The notes: generated by a model not told the origin, from the letters alone. Counted from the first letter of the stretch, positions 16,239-24,011 are shown. The stretch is DNA of 64,000 nucleotides from VRUE01 sp963745915 (GCA_963745915.1 CAVUZA010000002.1:2418001-2482000); one strand, 5' to 3'. A program made the numbers and translations.

Positions 16239-16439
16239 TCAGCCCTCGGCGTCGGTCGGCAACGACCCGAAGTGCCGGTCGAACTCCTCCGGGCTCAGAC
16301 GCTCCTCGCCGTGGCGGGCGAGGATCGCCTCCACTGAGGTATCGCGGCCTTCCACCGCCTCAAGCGCCGCCAACGCCGCGTCCACCCGGTCTTCGGGCAG
16401 GTGGTCCAGAACGGCGTGGGCTTTCTCGCGGGTCGTCAC
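16239..16439 (-). CDS. Possible antitoxin, IME1 cargo
   Basis: 66 residues from GTG 16439 (TTREKAHAVLDHLPEDRVDAA). The N-terminal half is a helical module seen in small antitoxins that act on partner toxins (DHLPEDRVDAALAALEAV). The tail is acidic and probably disordered (HGEERLSPEEFDRHFGSLPTD). It sits immediately upstream of the 127-residue protein, with a 2-bp gap. The longer start at 16508 would extend into the integrase arm-site region (16511-16531) and is less likely. Confidence 0.55.
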   Translation of the reverse strand: MTTREKAHAVLDHLPEDRVDAALAALEAVEGRDTSVEAILARHGEERLSPEEFDRHFGSLPTDAEG

Positions 16440-16510
16440 GCCCCAAATGGTAGCCGGGCGGCGGACAGGCTCGCCCGGAGCGGACGAAGATCGGTCCCGA
16501 TGCGCCACTG

Positions 16511-16531
16511 GTGCGCCAGTCGTGCGCCAGT
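16511..16531. repeat. Putative integrase arm-type sites, IME1 right end
   Basis: GTGCGCCAGT at 16511-16520 and again at 16522-16531, matching the pair at the left end (7915-7936). Just inward of attR, AACCGGATTCAGCCGGA (16544-16560) also resembles the right end of IME2 near 59590-59615. Confidence 0.6.
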
Positions 16532-16608
16532 GGGACCGGGAATAACCGGATTCAGCCGGACTCGATTTCGCTTGAACAAGCGGAATGCCAATGCCGAAGC
16601 CGCACCGG

Positions 16609-17007
16609 CTAGATGAAGTACATGCCGCTGCCGGCGGCCTCGGCTTCGCGGCGGGCGACTTCGGCGATCGTGGTCTGGTTGAAGACCTTGCGCAGGGCGG
16701 TGACGCCCTCGGCCCAGATGCCGCCGGCCTCGTCGGCCTCCTGGCCGACCTTGCCGTCGAGCGCCTGAACGACCTCGAGCACGGTGATCTCCTCGGCCGG
16801 GCGGGCGAGGGTGTAGCCGCCTTTCATCCCCCGGTGGGAGGCGAGCAGGCCGGCGCGGCGCAGGGTCGAGAAGAGCTGCTCGAGGAACTGCTCGGGGATG
16901 CCGCGGCGCTCGGCCAGCTCCTTGATCGGCACCGGCCGCTCGCCCGAGCGCGCCAGCTCGGCCATCGCGACGACCGCGTAGCGCGACTTCGAGGTGATCG
17001 AGATCAC
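16609..17007 (-). CDS. Rrf2-family transcriptional regulator (probable cysteine-metabolism regulator)
   Basis: 132 residues. Winged-helix Rrf2 domain: SKSRYAVVAMAELARSG, then IPEQFLEQLFSTLRRAGLL and SHRGMKGGYTLARPAEEI. The three Fe-S cysteines of IscR are absent; there is no Cys at all, so it resembles CymR, the cysteine-regulon repressor that senses through CysK. The last codons (GMYFI, stop TAG) come from the IME1 attR. Without the element the gene would end TGATG over the cysK start. The regulatory target (cysK-cysE) is inferred from this arrangement. Confidence 0.9.
   Translation of the reverse strand: MISITSKSRYAVVAMAELARSGERPVPIKELAERRGIPEQFLEQLFSTLRRAGLLASHRGMKGGYTLARPAEEITVLEVVQALDGKVGQEADEAGGIWAEGVTALRKVFNQTTIAEVARREAEAAGSGMYFI
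16611..16623. repeat. IME1 attR core
   Basis: AGATGAAGTACAT, identical to 7842-7854. It encodes the last four residues (MYFI) of the Rrf2 protein plus part of its stop, so integration leaves the protein sequence unchanged and only alters the stop codon context (TAG here). Confidence 0.85.
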
Positions 17008-17107
17008 TTCGCCTTTCTACCGTACCGGGAGGAGGCAAGCTCGGTTAGGATCGAAACTCCTTGGGCTCCAGGGCTGACGGATGGAGCCGCCGGCAGACCC
17101 CCGAGGG

Positions 17108-17737
17108 ATGGGAGCAGTCCTGAGCGAGCGTCCACAGTGCCTTGTCATCGATGGTCACCCGATCGTCCGGTTCGGGGTGCGCCGCGTGCTCCAGGACGAG
17201 TTCGAGGTCGAGGAGGTCGCCAGCCGCGAGGAGGCGATCGACCTGGTCCGCGACATCGGCGGCATCGACGTCGCGATCCTCGACATGCGGCGCTGGGCCG
17301 ACTGCACCTCGGCGGTCGACGGCGCCGTCGCGATCAAGGCGATGCTGCGCTCCGAGCCGACGCTCGGCATCGTCGCCCACGGCGACCGCGCCGAGCGCCA
17401 CCTGGCCAGCAACGCCCTGCAGGCGGGGGCCAGCGCCTACGTCTCGCGCACCGCGGGGGTCGAGCAGCTGCGCCTGGCGGCGCTCGCCGCGCTCGACCAG
17501 GAGCGCTACGTCGACGCCGACGTGCCGCCCAAAGGCAGCCGCGGCAAGCTGACCAAACGCCAGCGCGAAATCCTGCAGATGCTGGCCAACGGCGAATCGA
17601 CCGCGGTCGCCGCCCGCGAGCTCGACGTCAGCGAAGAAACGGTCAAGACCCACACCAAGTACGCGCTGGCGCGGCTCGGCGCCCGCAACCGGGCGCACGC
17701 CGTGGCGATCGCCCTGCGCGAGTCGCTGATCGAATAG
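17108..17737 (+). CDS. LuxR/NarL-type response regulator
   Basis: 209 residues from ATG 17108; ATG 17081 would add nine. The receiver-like domain (QCLVIDGHPIVRFGVRRVL, phospho-acceptor candidate in AILDMRRW) is followed by a C-terminal LuxR HTH (LTKRQREILQMLANGESTA, then VSEETVKTHTKYALARLGA). The receiver is slightly degenerate: the usual Lys position reads VSRTAG. No histidine kinase is adjacent. It is divergent from rrf2 and convergent with the HDOD-LuxR gene that follows, whose C-terminus has a similar HTH. Confidence 0.88.
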   Translation: MGAVLSERPQCLVIDGHPIVRFGVRRVLQDEFEVEEVASREEAIDLVRDIGGIDVAILDMRRWADCTSAVDGAVAIKAMLRSEPTLGIVAHGDRAERHLASNALQAGASAYVSRTAGVEQLRLAALAALDQERYVDADVPPKGSRGKLTKRQREILQMLANGESTAVAARELDVSEETVKTHTKYALARLGARNRAHAVAIALRESLIE

Positions 17738-17742
17738 GGCGG

Positions 17743-18819
17743 CTAGATCCAGCCGTGGTCGCGCGCGGTGAGCACCGCCTGGGCGCGGTCGACGGCGCCG
17801 ATCTTGCCGTAGACGTTGTGCAGGTGGGTGCGGATGGTCGAGACCGAGAGCTGCATCTCGCCGGCGATCTGCTTGTAGACCATGCCCTCGGAGAGGTGGC
17901 GCAGGACGTCGAGCTCGCGCGCGGAGAGCGGGCAGGGCTCGGAGGAGCGCGAGGCCTCGCTGCGGCTGTAGGGGAGGTCGTAGAGCAGGTCGCGGAGCGC
18001 CTCGGGGCCGAGCCCGCAGCGCTTGGCGAAGCCGTGCAGACGCTCGGCGCTGACCGCCTCGCCCTGGCTGTAGTGGGCGACCATGTCGGCGGTGGCGACC
18101 ATCGCCGCCAGGCCTTCGGCGTCGTCGGCGTGGTGGCGCTCGATCGCCACCGCGATCCGCTGCGGCAGGTTCCAGCGCCGGGCGAGCACGCCGCCGACCA
18201 GCGCATGGTCGATGCCGAGCCGGTCGCGTTCCTCGCGCAGGCGCTGCTCGGGCGGTTTGAGGATCGCGTCGAAGGAGCCGCGGTCGCCGGGGTGCAGGTT
18301 GGCGATCACCAGCCGGCCGACGTCGTGCAGGAGCGAGGCGACGGCGAGTTCGTCGCGGTCCTCCCAGCCGACCGCGCGGCCGATCTCGTCAGCGGCCTGC
18401 TGGGTGGCGAGGGCGTGGACGCGGAAGCGCTCGGGGCGCATCTCGCGGCCGCCGTTGGTCTCGAAGAAGTCGAAGACGGGGGCGGTGCCGGCGATCGCCA
18501 GCACGCCGGAGGGCTTGAGCACGTCGATCGCCTCGGGGACGCTGCCGATCCCGCCGACCCCGCCGCTGCGGTTGGCGAAGCGCAGCACCGAGATCGCCAG
18601 GCCGACGTCGGCCTCGACCGCCTCGACCAGCTCCGAGACGCGGGCGGTCTCGGCGGTGGCGGCGTTCATCACCCGTGCCCGGGACTCGATCAGGACGGGG
18701 AACTTCTCGACCGCCTCGAAGGCGGCGGCCAGGCGGGCGCCGGGCGCCGGGCGACCGCCCTTGGGCTCGGCCTCGCCGGCCTTCACCTTGCCGTTGCTGT
18801 GTTGTTTCGTGGCATCCAT
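17743..18819 (-). CDS. HDOD-domain protein fused to a LuxR HTH
   Basis: 358 residues. After a Lys/Pro-rich head, an HDOD domain (about 30-250) shows FEAVEKFPVLIESRARVMNA, LVEAVEADVGLAISVLRFAN, LASLLHDVGRLVIANL and IDHALVGGVLARRWNLPQ. A LuxR-type HTH (about 295-350: LSARELDVLRHLSEGMVYKQ, then STIRTHLHNVYGKIGAVD) follows an SSEP linker. The combination suggests a signalling protein that links an HD-like domain to transcription. Its gene converges on the neighbouring response regulator with 5 bp between the stops. Confidence 0.85.
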   Translation of the reverse strand: MDATKQHSNGKVKAGEAEPKGGRPAPGARLAAAFEAVEKFPVLIESRARVMNAATAETARVSELVEAVEADVGLAISVLRFANRSGGVGGIGSVPEAIDVLKPSGVLAIAGTAPVFDFFETNGGREMRPERFRVHALATQQAADEIGRAVGWEDRDELAVASLLHDVGRLVIANLHPGDRGSFDAILKPPEQRLREERDRLGIDHALVGGVLARRWNLPQRIAVAIERHHADDAEGLAAMVATADMVAHYSQGEAVSAERLHGFAKRCGLGPEALRDLLYDLPYSRSEASRSSEPCPLSARELDVLRHLSEGMVYKQIAGEMQLSVSTIRTHLHNVYGKIGAVDRAQAVLTARDHGWI

Positions 18820-18878
18820 CCGAACTGGCTCCGCACAGCCTCATCGGCAGCCAAGGACGCACGGTTTAGCCCTGCGCT

Positions 18879-18892
18879 CCCCAAAATTGGGG
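18879..18892. promoter_or_regulatory. Palindrome upstream of the HDOD-LuxR gene
   Basis: CCCCAAAATTGGGG is a perfect 14-bp dyad 60 bp before the ATG at 18819. It lies in the 128-bp gap between that start and the gltX stop. It could be an operator for a dimeric regulator, including the gene's own LuxR domain. Confidence 0.35.
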
Positions 18893-18947
18893 TGCAATCG
18901 CCCCCCATTTGTCCATTTGGGTGGGATTTCGCGGGCGCGGTTGTCCG

Positions 18948-20333
18948 TCAGGACGAGAGGCGGGCCAGGGCAGCGTCGATCCGCGCCAGCGTCGCCGTCC
19001 GGCCGAGCACGGCGACCGACTCGAAGATGCCCGGCGAGACCGAGGTGCCGGTGATCGCCACCCGGATCGGCTGGTAGACGCGCCCGGGCTTGACCCCGAG
19101 CCGCTCGGGCAGCGGCGCTAGCGCCGCCTCGACCCGCTCCGGGCCGAACTCGGCCTCGCCGAGGCCGGCGAGCGCCTCGCGCGAGGCGGACAGCGCCTCG
19201 GCGGCCCCCTCCTTCATCACCTTGCGCCAGGACTTCTCGTCGTCGACCGGCGGCTCGAAGAGGAAGCGGATCAGGGCCCAGACCTCGTCCAGGGTCTGGG
19301 CTTTCTCCTGGGCGATCGCGCAGGCTTCGCGCAGGCGCGGGTCGGGCTCGCGGCCGAGGTGGGCGGCGACCGCCGCGGTGTACTCGTCGAGCGGCAGCTC
19401 GCGCATGAAGCGGCCGTTGACCCAGCGCAGCTTCTTCTCGTCGAAGATCGCCGCCGCCCGGCCGACGTCCTCGACCCGGAACCGCTCGACCAGCTCGGCG
19501 GTCGCCATCAGCGTCGTGTCGTCGCTGGTCCCCCAGCCGAGCAGGGCGAGGTAGTTGCGCACCGCCGCCGGCAGGTAGCCCGCCTCGCGCAGCTCCTGCA
19601 CCGAGGCGGCGCCGTGGCGCTTGGAGAGCTTCTTGCCGTCGGGCCCGTGCAGCAGCGGCAGGTGGGCGTAGCGCGGCGCCTCGTGGCCGAGCGCCTCGAG
19701 CACGAGCAGCTGCTTGGGCGTGTTGGAGAGGTGGTCGTCGCCGCGCACCACCTCGGTGATCCCCATCTCGGCGTCGTCGACGGCGACGGCGAAGTTGTAG
19801 AGCACCGAGCCGTCGCCGCGGGCGATGACGAAGTCGTCGTAGCTGCGGTTGGGGAAGCTGACCGGGCCGCGGATCAGGTCGTCGACGACGGTCTCGCCCT
19901 CCTCGGGGACGCGCAGGCGGACGGCGGCGCCGGGGTCCTCGACCGGCTCGCCGCGGTAGCCGCGGCCGGCGCCGTGCTCGGCCTTCCAGGCCTCGACCTC
20001 CTTGGCCGTCGCCGAGTCGCGGTAGGCGTGGCCGGACTCGAGCAGCCGCGCCAGCGCCTCGGCGTGGCGCTCAGCCCGCCCGGCCTGGGAGAGCGGGCCG
20101 ACGTCCCAGCCCAGCTCCAGCCACTCGAGCGCGTCCAGGATCTGCGCCACGTGCTCCTCAGTCGAGCGCTCGCGATCGGTGTCCTCGATCCGCAGCACCA
20201 GCTCCCCACCCCCATGCCGCGCCGCCAGCCAGTTGTAGAGAGCGGTCCGGGCGCCGCCGATGTGCAGCGCACCGGTCGGCGAGGGGGCGAAGCGGAGACG
20301 CGGTGGGCTCTGGTCAGGCACGGCTGGGCGCAT
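18948..20333 (-). CDS. gltX: Glutamyl-tRNA synthetase
   Basis: 461 residues, class I aminoacyl-tRNA synthetase charging tRNA-Glu. HIGH motif in RFAPSPTGALHIGGARTALY (about 14-33) and KMSKS-type motif in GKKLSKRHGA. LRIEDTDRERS, GDDHLSNTPKQL and the C-terminal anticodon-binding helices are present. I choose ATG 20333, since translation then leads directly into the HIGH region. It overlaps the stop of the upstream FAD oxidoreductase by 20 bp; GTG 20321 is an alternative. Confidence 0.95.
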   Translation of the reverse strand: MRPAVPDQSPPRLRFAPSPTGALHIGGARTALYNWLAARHGGGELVLRIEDTDRERSTEEHVAQILDALEWLELGWDVGPLSQAGRAERHAEALARLLESGHAYRDSATAKEVEAWKAEHGAGRGYRGEPVEDPGAAVRLRVPEEGETVVDDLIRGPVSFPNRSYDDFVIARGDGSVLYNFAVAVDDAEMGITEVVRGDDHLSNTPKQLLVLEALGHEAPRYAHLPLLHGPDGKKLSKRHGAASVQELREAGYLPAAVRNYLALLGWGTSDDTTLMATAELVERFRVEDVGRAAAIFDEKKLRWVNGRFMRELPLDEYTAAVAAHLGREPDPRLREACAIAQEKAQTLDEVWALIRFLFEPPVDDEKSWRKVMKEGAAEALSASREALAGLGEAEFGPERVEAALAPLPERLGVKPGRVYQPIRVAITGTSVSPGIFESVAVLGRTATLARIDAALARLSS

Positions 20334-21930
20334 GTTTCCACAGCGCCCGCTCACGCATCCAAAGAAAGAGAGGCAGGCCGAAGCAGATGCCGACCAGGAA
20401 GGTGGCAGGGATGCAGACCCACCAGCGCTCCACCGGCCTCCTGCGGCCCTCCACAGCCGCCCAGTAGAGAAAGGCAATCGCGGCAATCGCGAGGTCGAAG
20501 AGCAGCTGGGTCGAGGGAATGCTCGCGGTCCAGAGCGGGAGATAGCCGCCGAGGTCCATGCCGCTGTCGGCGAGGTAGAGCCCGACGAAGACATTGGGGA
20601 CGACAAACCCGATCACGGTCAGCACGAGCAGGACCCGCTCCGTCGCACTCCCGGGGGGCCGCTGCATGGCCCTGCCCAGCACCTTCTTCAGCTCCCCCAC
20701 CCCCTCCTTCAGCATCGCGGCAATCTCTGGCGGGCGCTGCCAGGCGACGCGGAGCGCGGCGCTGGCGATCCGACGGGCCGTGAACAGCCGCGACGGCTCG
20801 ACTTCGTGGTTGAGCATTCGCAGGAAGAGCCGCGTGTCCTGCTCGCCAGCAGAGATGTCGCGGAGGATCTGGTCAGCCAGCGGTCGCGCGCTGCGAGCCG
20901 AGCCCATATCCGCCGCGAACCAGTGCATCTCTCGGCCGTCGCGGTCTCGCCACCGCCCCCAGCGCCGCAGCTCGCCGTCGAGATCACCGCCGTTGATACC
21001 CGATGCGATCGCCTCTGCCAGACGCTCACCATGGCGCAGCGCGTCGGCCATGCCCTGGGCTGGCGACGGGTCCTTGAAGTTGCCCGCGTCGCCGAGCAGG
21101 GCCCACCCCGGGCCGACAGGCTCGCGGAAATAGCCATGCCATTCGGCCATGACCCGGACCGGACCGGTCCGCCTGGCGCCACTCAGGATGCCGGCGAGCT
21201 CGGGCCACGCCCGCAGCGCCGTCTCGAATTCGCCCTCTCTCTCGGCGAGGAACCGGCCCCGCCTCGCGATCGGCGGGCAGGCAGCAGCAAGGTAGAGGCC
21301 GGCGTCGGTCGGCCCGGCGACGTAGGTGAGGTCGCCGTGTGCAGCGATCCGCAGGTGCCCGTCCGCCTCCACGCCCTCGAAGTAGGCCCAGGCGAAGAGC
21401 CGCTGCGGGGACGCGAGGCAGTACTTGCGGGAACCGGTGAGCCCGGCAACCGTGGACTTGCGGCCGTCGGCGCCGACCACGAGACGGGAGCGCAGCTGCT
21501 CGCCGCCTGCCACGACGCCGGCCACGCGTCCCCGCTCGGCGAGCAGCCCGGTGACCCTGACTCCGGTACGCACGTGCACGCCGGACGCCGCGGCCCTCTC
21601 GACGAGGATCCGGTCGAGCTCGACACGGCGCAGCGAGATCGAGGGATGGCCGAACGGCTCGTCGTCGAGCACCGCCTCCATCCGCGCCCCCTCGCTGACG
21701 AAGGTGAAGCGGCTCAGGCGGGCCGCCCCCGCGGCGAGAACCTGGTCGAGCACCCCGATCCGGTCGAGGACGGCGACGCCGCAGGGCTGGATTACGTGAG
21801 TCGACAGCGTCTCGCTGGGAAAGCGCGACTTGTCGAGCAAGCAGACCCGCATGCCGCGCTGGGCGAGCATCGTCGCAAGGGGGGAGCCTGCGCAGCGCGC
21901 CCCCACGATCGTCACGTCGTACGCCGCCAC
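20314..21930 (-). CDS. FAD-dependent monooxygenase/reductase fused to a DUF2834-like membrane domain
   Basis: 538 residues. The N-terminus is a PHBH-fold flavoprotein: TIVGARCAGSPLATMLAQRG, middle motif VVGADGRKSTVA, and LLGDAGNFKDPSPAQGMADA near the flavin. From about 430 on there are three to four TM helices (LVLTVIGFVVPNVFVGLYLA, then LLFDLAIAAIAFLYWAA and a last helix ending GLPLFLWMRERAL), matching the DUF2834 pattern. Flavoprotein and membrane halves are usually separate genes, so this is a fusion. The substrate is unknown; geranylgeranyl-reductase-like or halogenase-like relatives act on lipids and aromatics. It is the next gene after the MmyB-type regulator. Confidence 0.82.
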   Translation of the reverse strand: MAAYDVTIVGARCAGSPLATMLAQRGMRVCLLDKSRFPSETLSTHVIQPCGVAVLDRIGVLDQVLAAGAARLSRFTFVSEGARMEAVLDDEPFGHPSISLRRVELDRILVERAAASGVHVRTGVRVTGLLAERGRVAGVVAGGEQLRSRLVVGADGRKSTVAGLTGSRKYCLASPQRLFAWAYFEGVEADGHLRIAAHGDLTYVAGPTDAGLYLAAACPPIARRGRFLAEREGEFETALRAWPELAGILSGARRTGPVRVMAEWHGYFREPVGPGWALLGDAGNFKDPSPAQGMADALRHGERLAEAIASGINGGDLDGELRRWGRWRDRDGREMHWFAADMGSARSARPLADQILRDISAGEQDTRLFLRMLNHEVEPSRLFTARRIASAALRVAWQRPPEIAAMLKEGVGELKKVLGRAMQRPPGSATERVLLVLTVIGFVVPNVFVGLYLADSGMDLGGYLPLWTASIPSTQLLFDLAIAAIAFLYWAAVEGRRRPVERWWVCIPATFLVGICFGLPLFLWMRERALWKHAPSRA

Positions 21931-21966
21931 GTTCGCGAGGCTGACAGGATCGGGGAAGTGTGTCGA

Positions 21967-22776
21967 TTACCCCCGAGGTAATTTCCGCAGCGCGTCGACC
22001 GTTGCCTGGTCGGCCGGAAAGCCGAGCTCGATCGAAAGCTCCGAGGCGGTCACCTCGACGGCTGTGCCGAAGGTGGCGACAGAGAAGAAGAACGACAGCT
22101 CATCGCCTCCCTCCGGGCGCATTCTCATCACCGGGGTGAGAACGTTCCCGACTCCCGGAGATGCCGGACCACCGTGCTCCTCGGGCGAGGGGTAATCGGC
22201 CACCTCCTCGAGCAGCCTGGCCAGCTCCGGATCCGCGCTGAGCGCCACCTGTCGTTCGAGACGGCCGACGAAATAGCGACGAACGTCGAGGGGGTTGACC
22301 GCGGTGTCGATCAGGCCGCCGGGATGGAGGCCAACGCGCATCACGTTGACCGGCGGCTCGAGCAACGCGGGCTCCACCCCCCGAGCCACCGCAACCATCG
22401 TCGGGTTGGCCGCGACGAGGTTCCAATGACGGTCGACAACGACGGCGGGATTCGGCTCATGCCCCTGAAGGATCACGTCGAGGGCCTCGCGAACCGGCGC
22501 CATTGTCTCCTCCGCCATCGAGAGCTCCGGAAACGCGGGGGCATAGCCCGCCGCGAGCAGCATCCGGTTGCGCTCGCGCAGCGGAACTTCGAGCCGCTCG
22601 GCGAGCAGCATCACCATCTCTGCGCTCGGCAGCGATCGCCCTGTCTCGACGAAGCTCACGTGCCTGGTGGAGACGCCGGCATCCAGCGCCAGGTCAAGCT
22701 GGCTGCGCCCACGCAGATCGCGCCAGCGGCGGAGGAGTGCGCCGACCTCACGGCCGTCGGTCTCGGTCGAAGCCAT
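21967..22776 (-). CDS. XRE-family regulator with MmyB-like ligand-binding domain
   Basis: 269 residues. N-terminal XRE HTH (LLRRWRDLRGRSQLDLALDA, then STRHVSFVETGRSLPSAEMV) and a C-terminal MmyB-like sensor domain (PAVVVDRHWNLVAANPTM, NVMRVGLHPGGL, VLTPVMRMRPEGG). Such proteins commonly control a neighbouring oxidoreductase or lipid gene. Here the FAD monooxygenase is 36 bp downstream on the same strand, so autoregulation plus control of that gene is likely. Start ATG 22776. Confidence 0.9.
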   Translation of the reverse strand: MASTETDGREVGALLRRWRDLRGRSQLDLALDAGVSTRHVSFVETGRSLPSAEMVMLLAERLEVPLRERNRMLLAAGYAPAFPELSMAEETMAPVREALDVILQGHEPNPAVVVDRHWNLVAANPTMVAVARGVEPALLEPPVNVMRVGLHPGGLIDTAVNPLDVRRYFVGRLERQVALSADPELARLLEEVADYPSPEEHGGPASPGVGNVLTPVMRMRPEGGDELSFFFSVATFGTAVEVTASELSIELGFPADQATVDALRKLPRG

Positions 22777-22841
22777 TCCCCGCCACCCTACGCCGATCCC
22801 CAACACGCCACCCAGTGGCGCCCCTCGCGACTGTCCATGAA

Positions 22842-22873
22842 CACGACAGGCCCACCGAGGTGGGCCTGTCGTG
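22842..22873. terminator. 15-bp perfect hairpin upstream of the MmyB regulator
   Basis: CACGACAGGCCCACC (22842-22856) pairs perfectly with 22859-22873 across a 2-nt loop. A second small hairpin (GGCTGC...GCAGCC) follows. It has no T-tract, so whether it terminates tRNA transcription (minus strand) or acts in the regulator's leader is open. Confidence 0.45.
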
Positions 22874-22994
22874 AAAGTGGCTGCGTCGCAAGCAGCCCGG
22901 CCATGGGCCGAACCCGTCTCAGCGTCAGCAGCGCCCTTGACTAGAGACATTGATGCTAGCGCAGCCAGTGCCTATTGACGAAACGACGTCTATA

Positions 22995-23068
22995 TCCCCC
23001 CGACGGGACTCGAACCCGTGACCTCGTCTCTAGTCAAGAGCGTGCTCTATCCACTGAGCTACGGGGGG
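22995..23068 (-). tRNA. tRNA with atypical anticodon arm (isotype uncertain; formal anticodon GAC)
   Basis: The minus strand folds into a cloverleaf: acceptor CCCCCCG/CGGGGGG, D arm GCTC-AGTGGATA-GAGC, T arm ACGGG-TTCGAGT-CCCGT, discriminator A, no encoded CCA. The anticodon arm CGCTC-TTGACTA-GAGAC has only three of five stem pairs, position 37 would be a pyrimidine, and the variable region has six bases. The 13 bases of the anticodon arm recur in inverted orientation at 22936-22948. It is a real or recently altered tRNA gene; GAC (Val) is only the formal reading. Confidence 0.6.
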
Positions 23069-23142
23069 ACGTGCCGACCCTAGAGGCGGATTTCCCACCC
23101 CAAAGGCACGTCACACAATCGGCTCCATAGGATGCGCGTTTC

Positions 23143-24006
23143 ATGCTGATCGGCGCGCATGTCTCCACATCCGGGGGCCTGGACAAGGCGGTCGAGCGCG
23201 GCGCCGAGCGCGGCTGCGAATCGATCCAGATCTTCAACCAGAGCCCGCGCATGTGGCGGCCGACCAAATACGGGCCGGACGACTTCGCCGCCTTCAGGGA
23301 GGCGATGGACGGCTCGCCGGTCGAAGCGGTGGTGATCCATGCCGTCTACCTGATCAACTGCGCGACCAAGGACAGCGAGCTGCGCAAGAAGTCGCTGGCC
23401 TCGCTGACCCACGCCCTGCAGATCGGCGACGGGATCGGCGCCGCCGGCGTCGTCCTCCACCCGGGCGCGCAGAAGGGCGAGGCGCTCGGCCCTTCGATCA
23501 AGCGCGCCGCCAAGGTGATCGCGGCGGCGCTGAAGGACAGCGAGAGCTGCCCGCTGCTGCTCGAGCAGACCGCTGGCCACAAGGGCTTGCTCGGCCGCGA
23601 CTTCGACCAGACCGCCGAGCTGATCGATCTCGCCGGCGGCGGCGAGCGCCTCGGCCTCTGCCTCGACTCCTGCCACCTCTTCGTCCAGGGCTACGACATC
23701 ACCGACGAGGAGCACCTCGCCGCGGTCGTCGACGAAGCCGACGCCAAGGTCGGCCTCGACCGGCTGCGCTGCCTGCACGTCAACGACGCCGCCGCCCCGC
23801 TCGGCTCCTGCCGCGACCGCCACGCCAACATCGGCAAAGGCGAGATGGGCAAAGCCGGCCTCGCCGCCTTCCTCTCCGAGCCCCGCTTCGACGGCCTGCC
23901 GGCGACCCTCGAGACCCCCGGCCCCGAGAAGAAGGGCGCCGACAAGAAGGAAGTGCAGGCGGCCAGGCGGCTGCGGAATACCGGGCTCCAGCGGCGGAGG
24001 GCGTAG
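23143..24006 (+). CDS. nfo: Endonuclease IV (AP endonuclease)
   Basis: 287 residues. The TIM-barrel enzyme cleaves DNA 5' to abasic sites in base-excision repair. Signatures: MLIGAHVSTSGGLDKAVERG, IQIFNQSPRMW, VIHAVYLINCAT, LLLEQTAGHKG, LGLCLDSCHLFVQGYDI with the metal ligands, LHVNDAAAPLGSCRDRHANIGKG (split by family motif), and ETPGPEKKGADKKEV at the end. The start ATG is 74 bp from the tRNA on the other strand. The gene is followed by the two large palindromic structures at 24012-24415. Confidence 0.96.
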   Translation: MLIGAHVSTSGGLDKAVERGAERGCESIQIFNQSPRMWRPTKYGPDDFAAFREAMDGSPVEAVVIHAVYLINCATKDSELRKKSLASLTHALQIGDGIGAAGVVLHPGAQKGEALGPSIKRAAKVIAAALKDSESCPLLLEQTAGHKGLLGRDFDQTAELIDLAGGGERLGLCLDSCHLFVQGYDITDEEHLAAVVDEADAKVGLDRLRCLHVNDAAAPLGSCRDRHANIGKGEMGKAGLAAFLSEPRFDGLPATLETPGPEKKGADKKEVQAARRLRNTGLQRRRA

Positions 24007-24011
24007 AGCGT

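Larger units (their letters stand above)
7842..16623. mobile_element. Integrative mobilizable element 1 (IME1), inserted between rrf2 and cysK
   Basis: About 8.8 kb bounded by the 13-bp direct repeat AGATGAAGTACAT (7842-7854 and 16611-16623). It contains integrase, XRE repressor, a wHTH protein, two small HTH proteins, a MobF relaxase-helicase and five cargo genes. Paired GTGCGCCAGT sites lie near both ends. Flanking chromosomal genes rejoin sensibly: rrf2 ends ...GMYFI at the right repeat and cysK begins at the left one. There is no coupling protein, type IV secretion gene or replication gene, so it should be mobilised in trans. The gene order matches IME2 at 50.6-59.7 kb. Confidence 0.88.

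Noticed and set aside
7842..16623. Prophage
   Set aside because: No capsid, portal, terminase or lysis genes; backbone is int-xre-mobF, typical of a mobilizable element.
16609..17007. IscR (Fe-S cluster sensor)
   Set aside because: The protein has no cysteine at all; it fits CymR-like or other Rrf2 regulators instead.
22777..22950. N-terminal extension of the MmyB regulator to an ATG at 22950
   Set aside because: It runs through a strong hairpin and has filler composition; the HTH domain begins right after the ATG at 22776.
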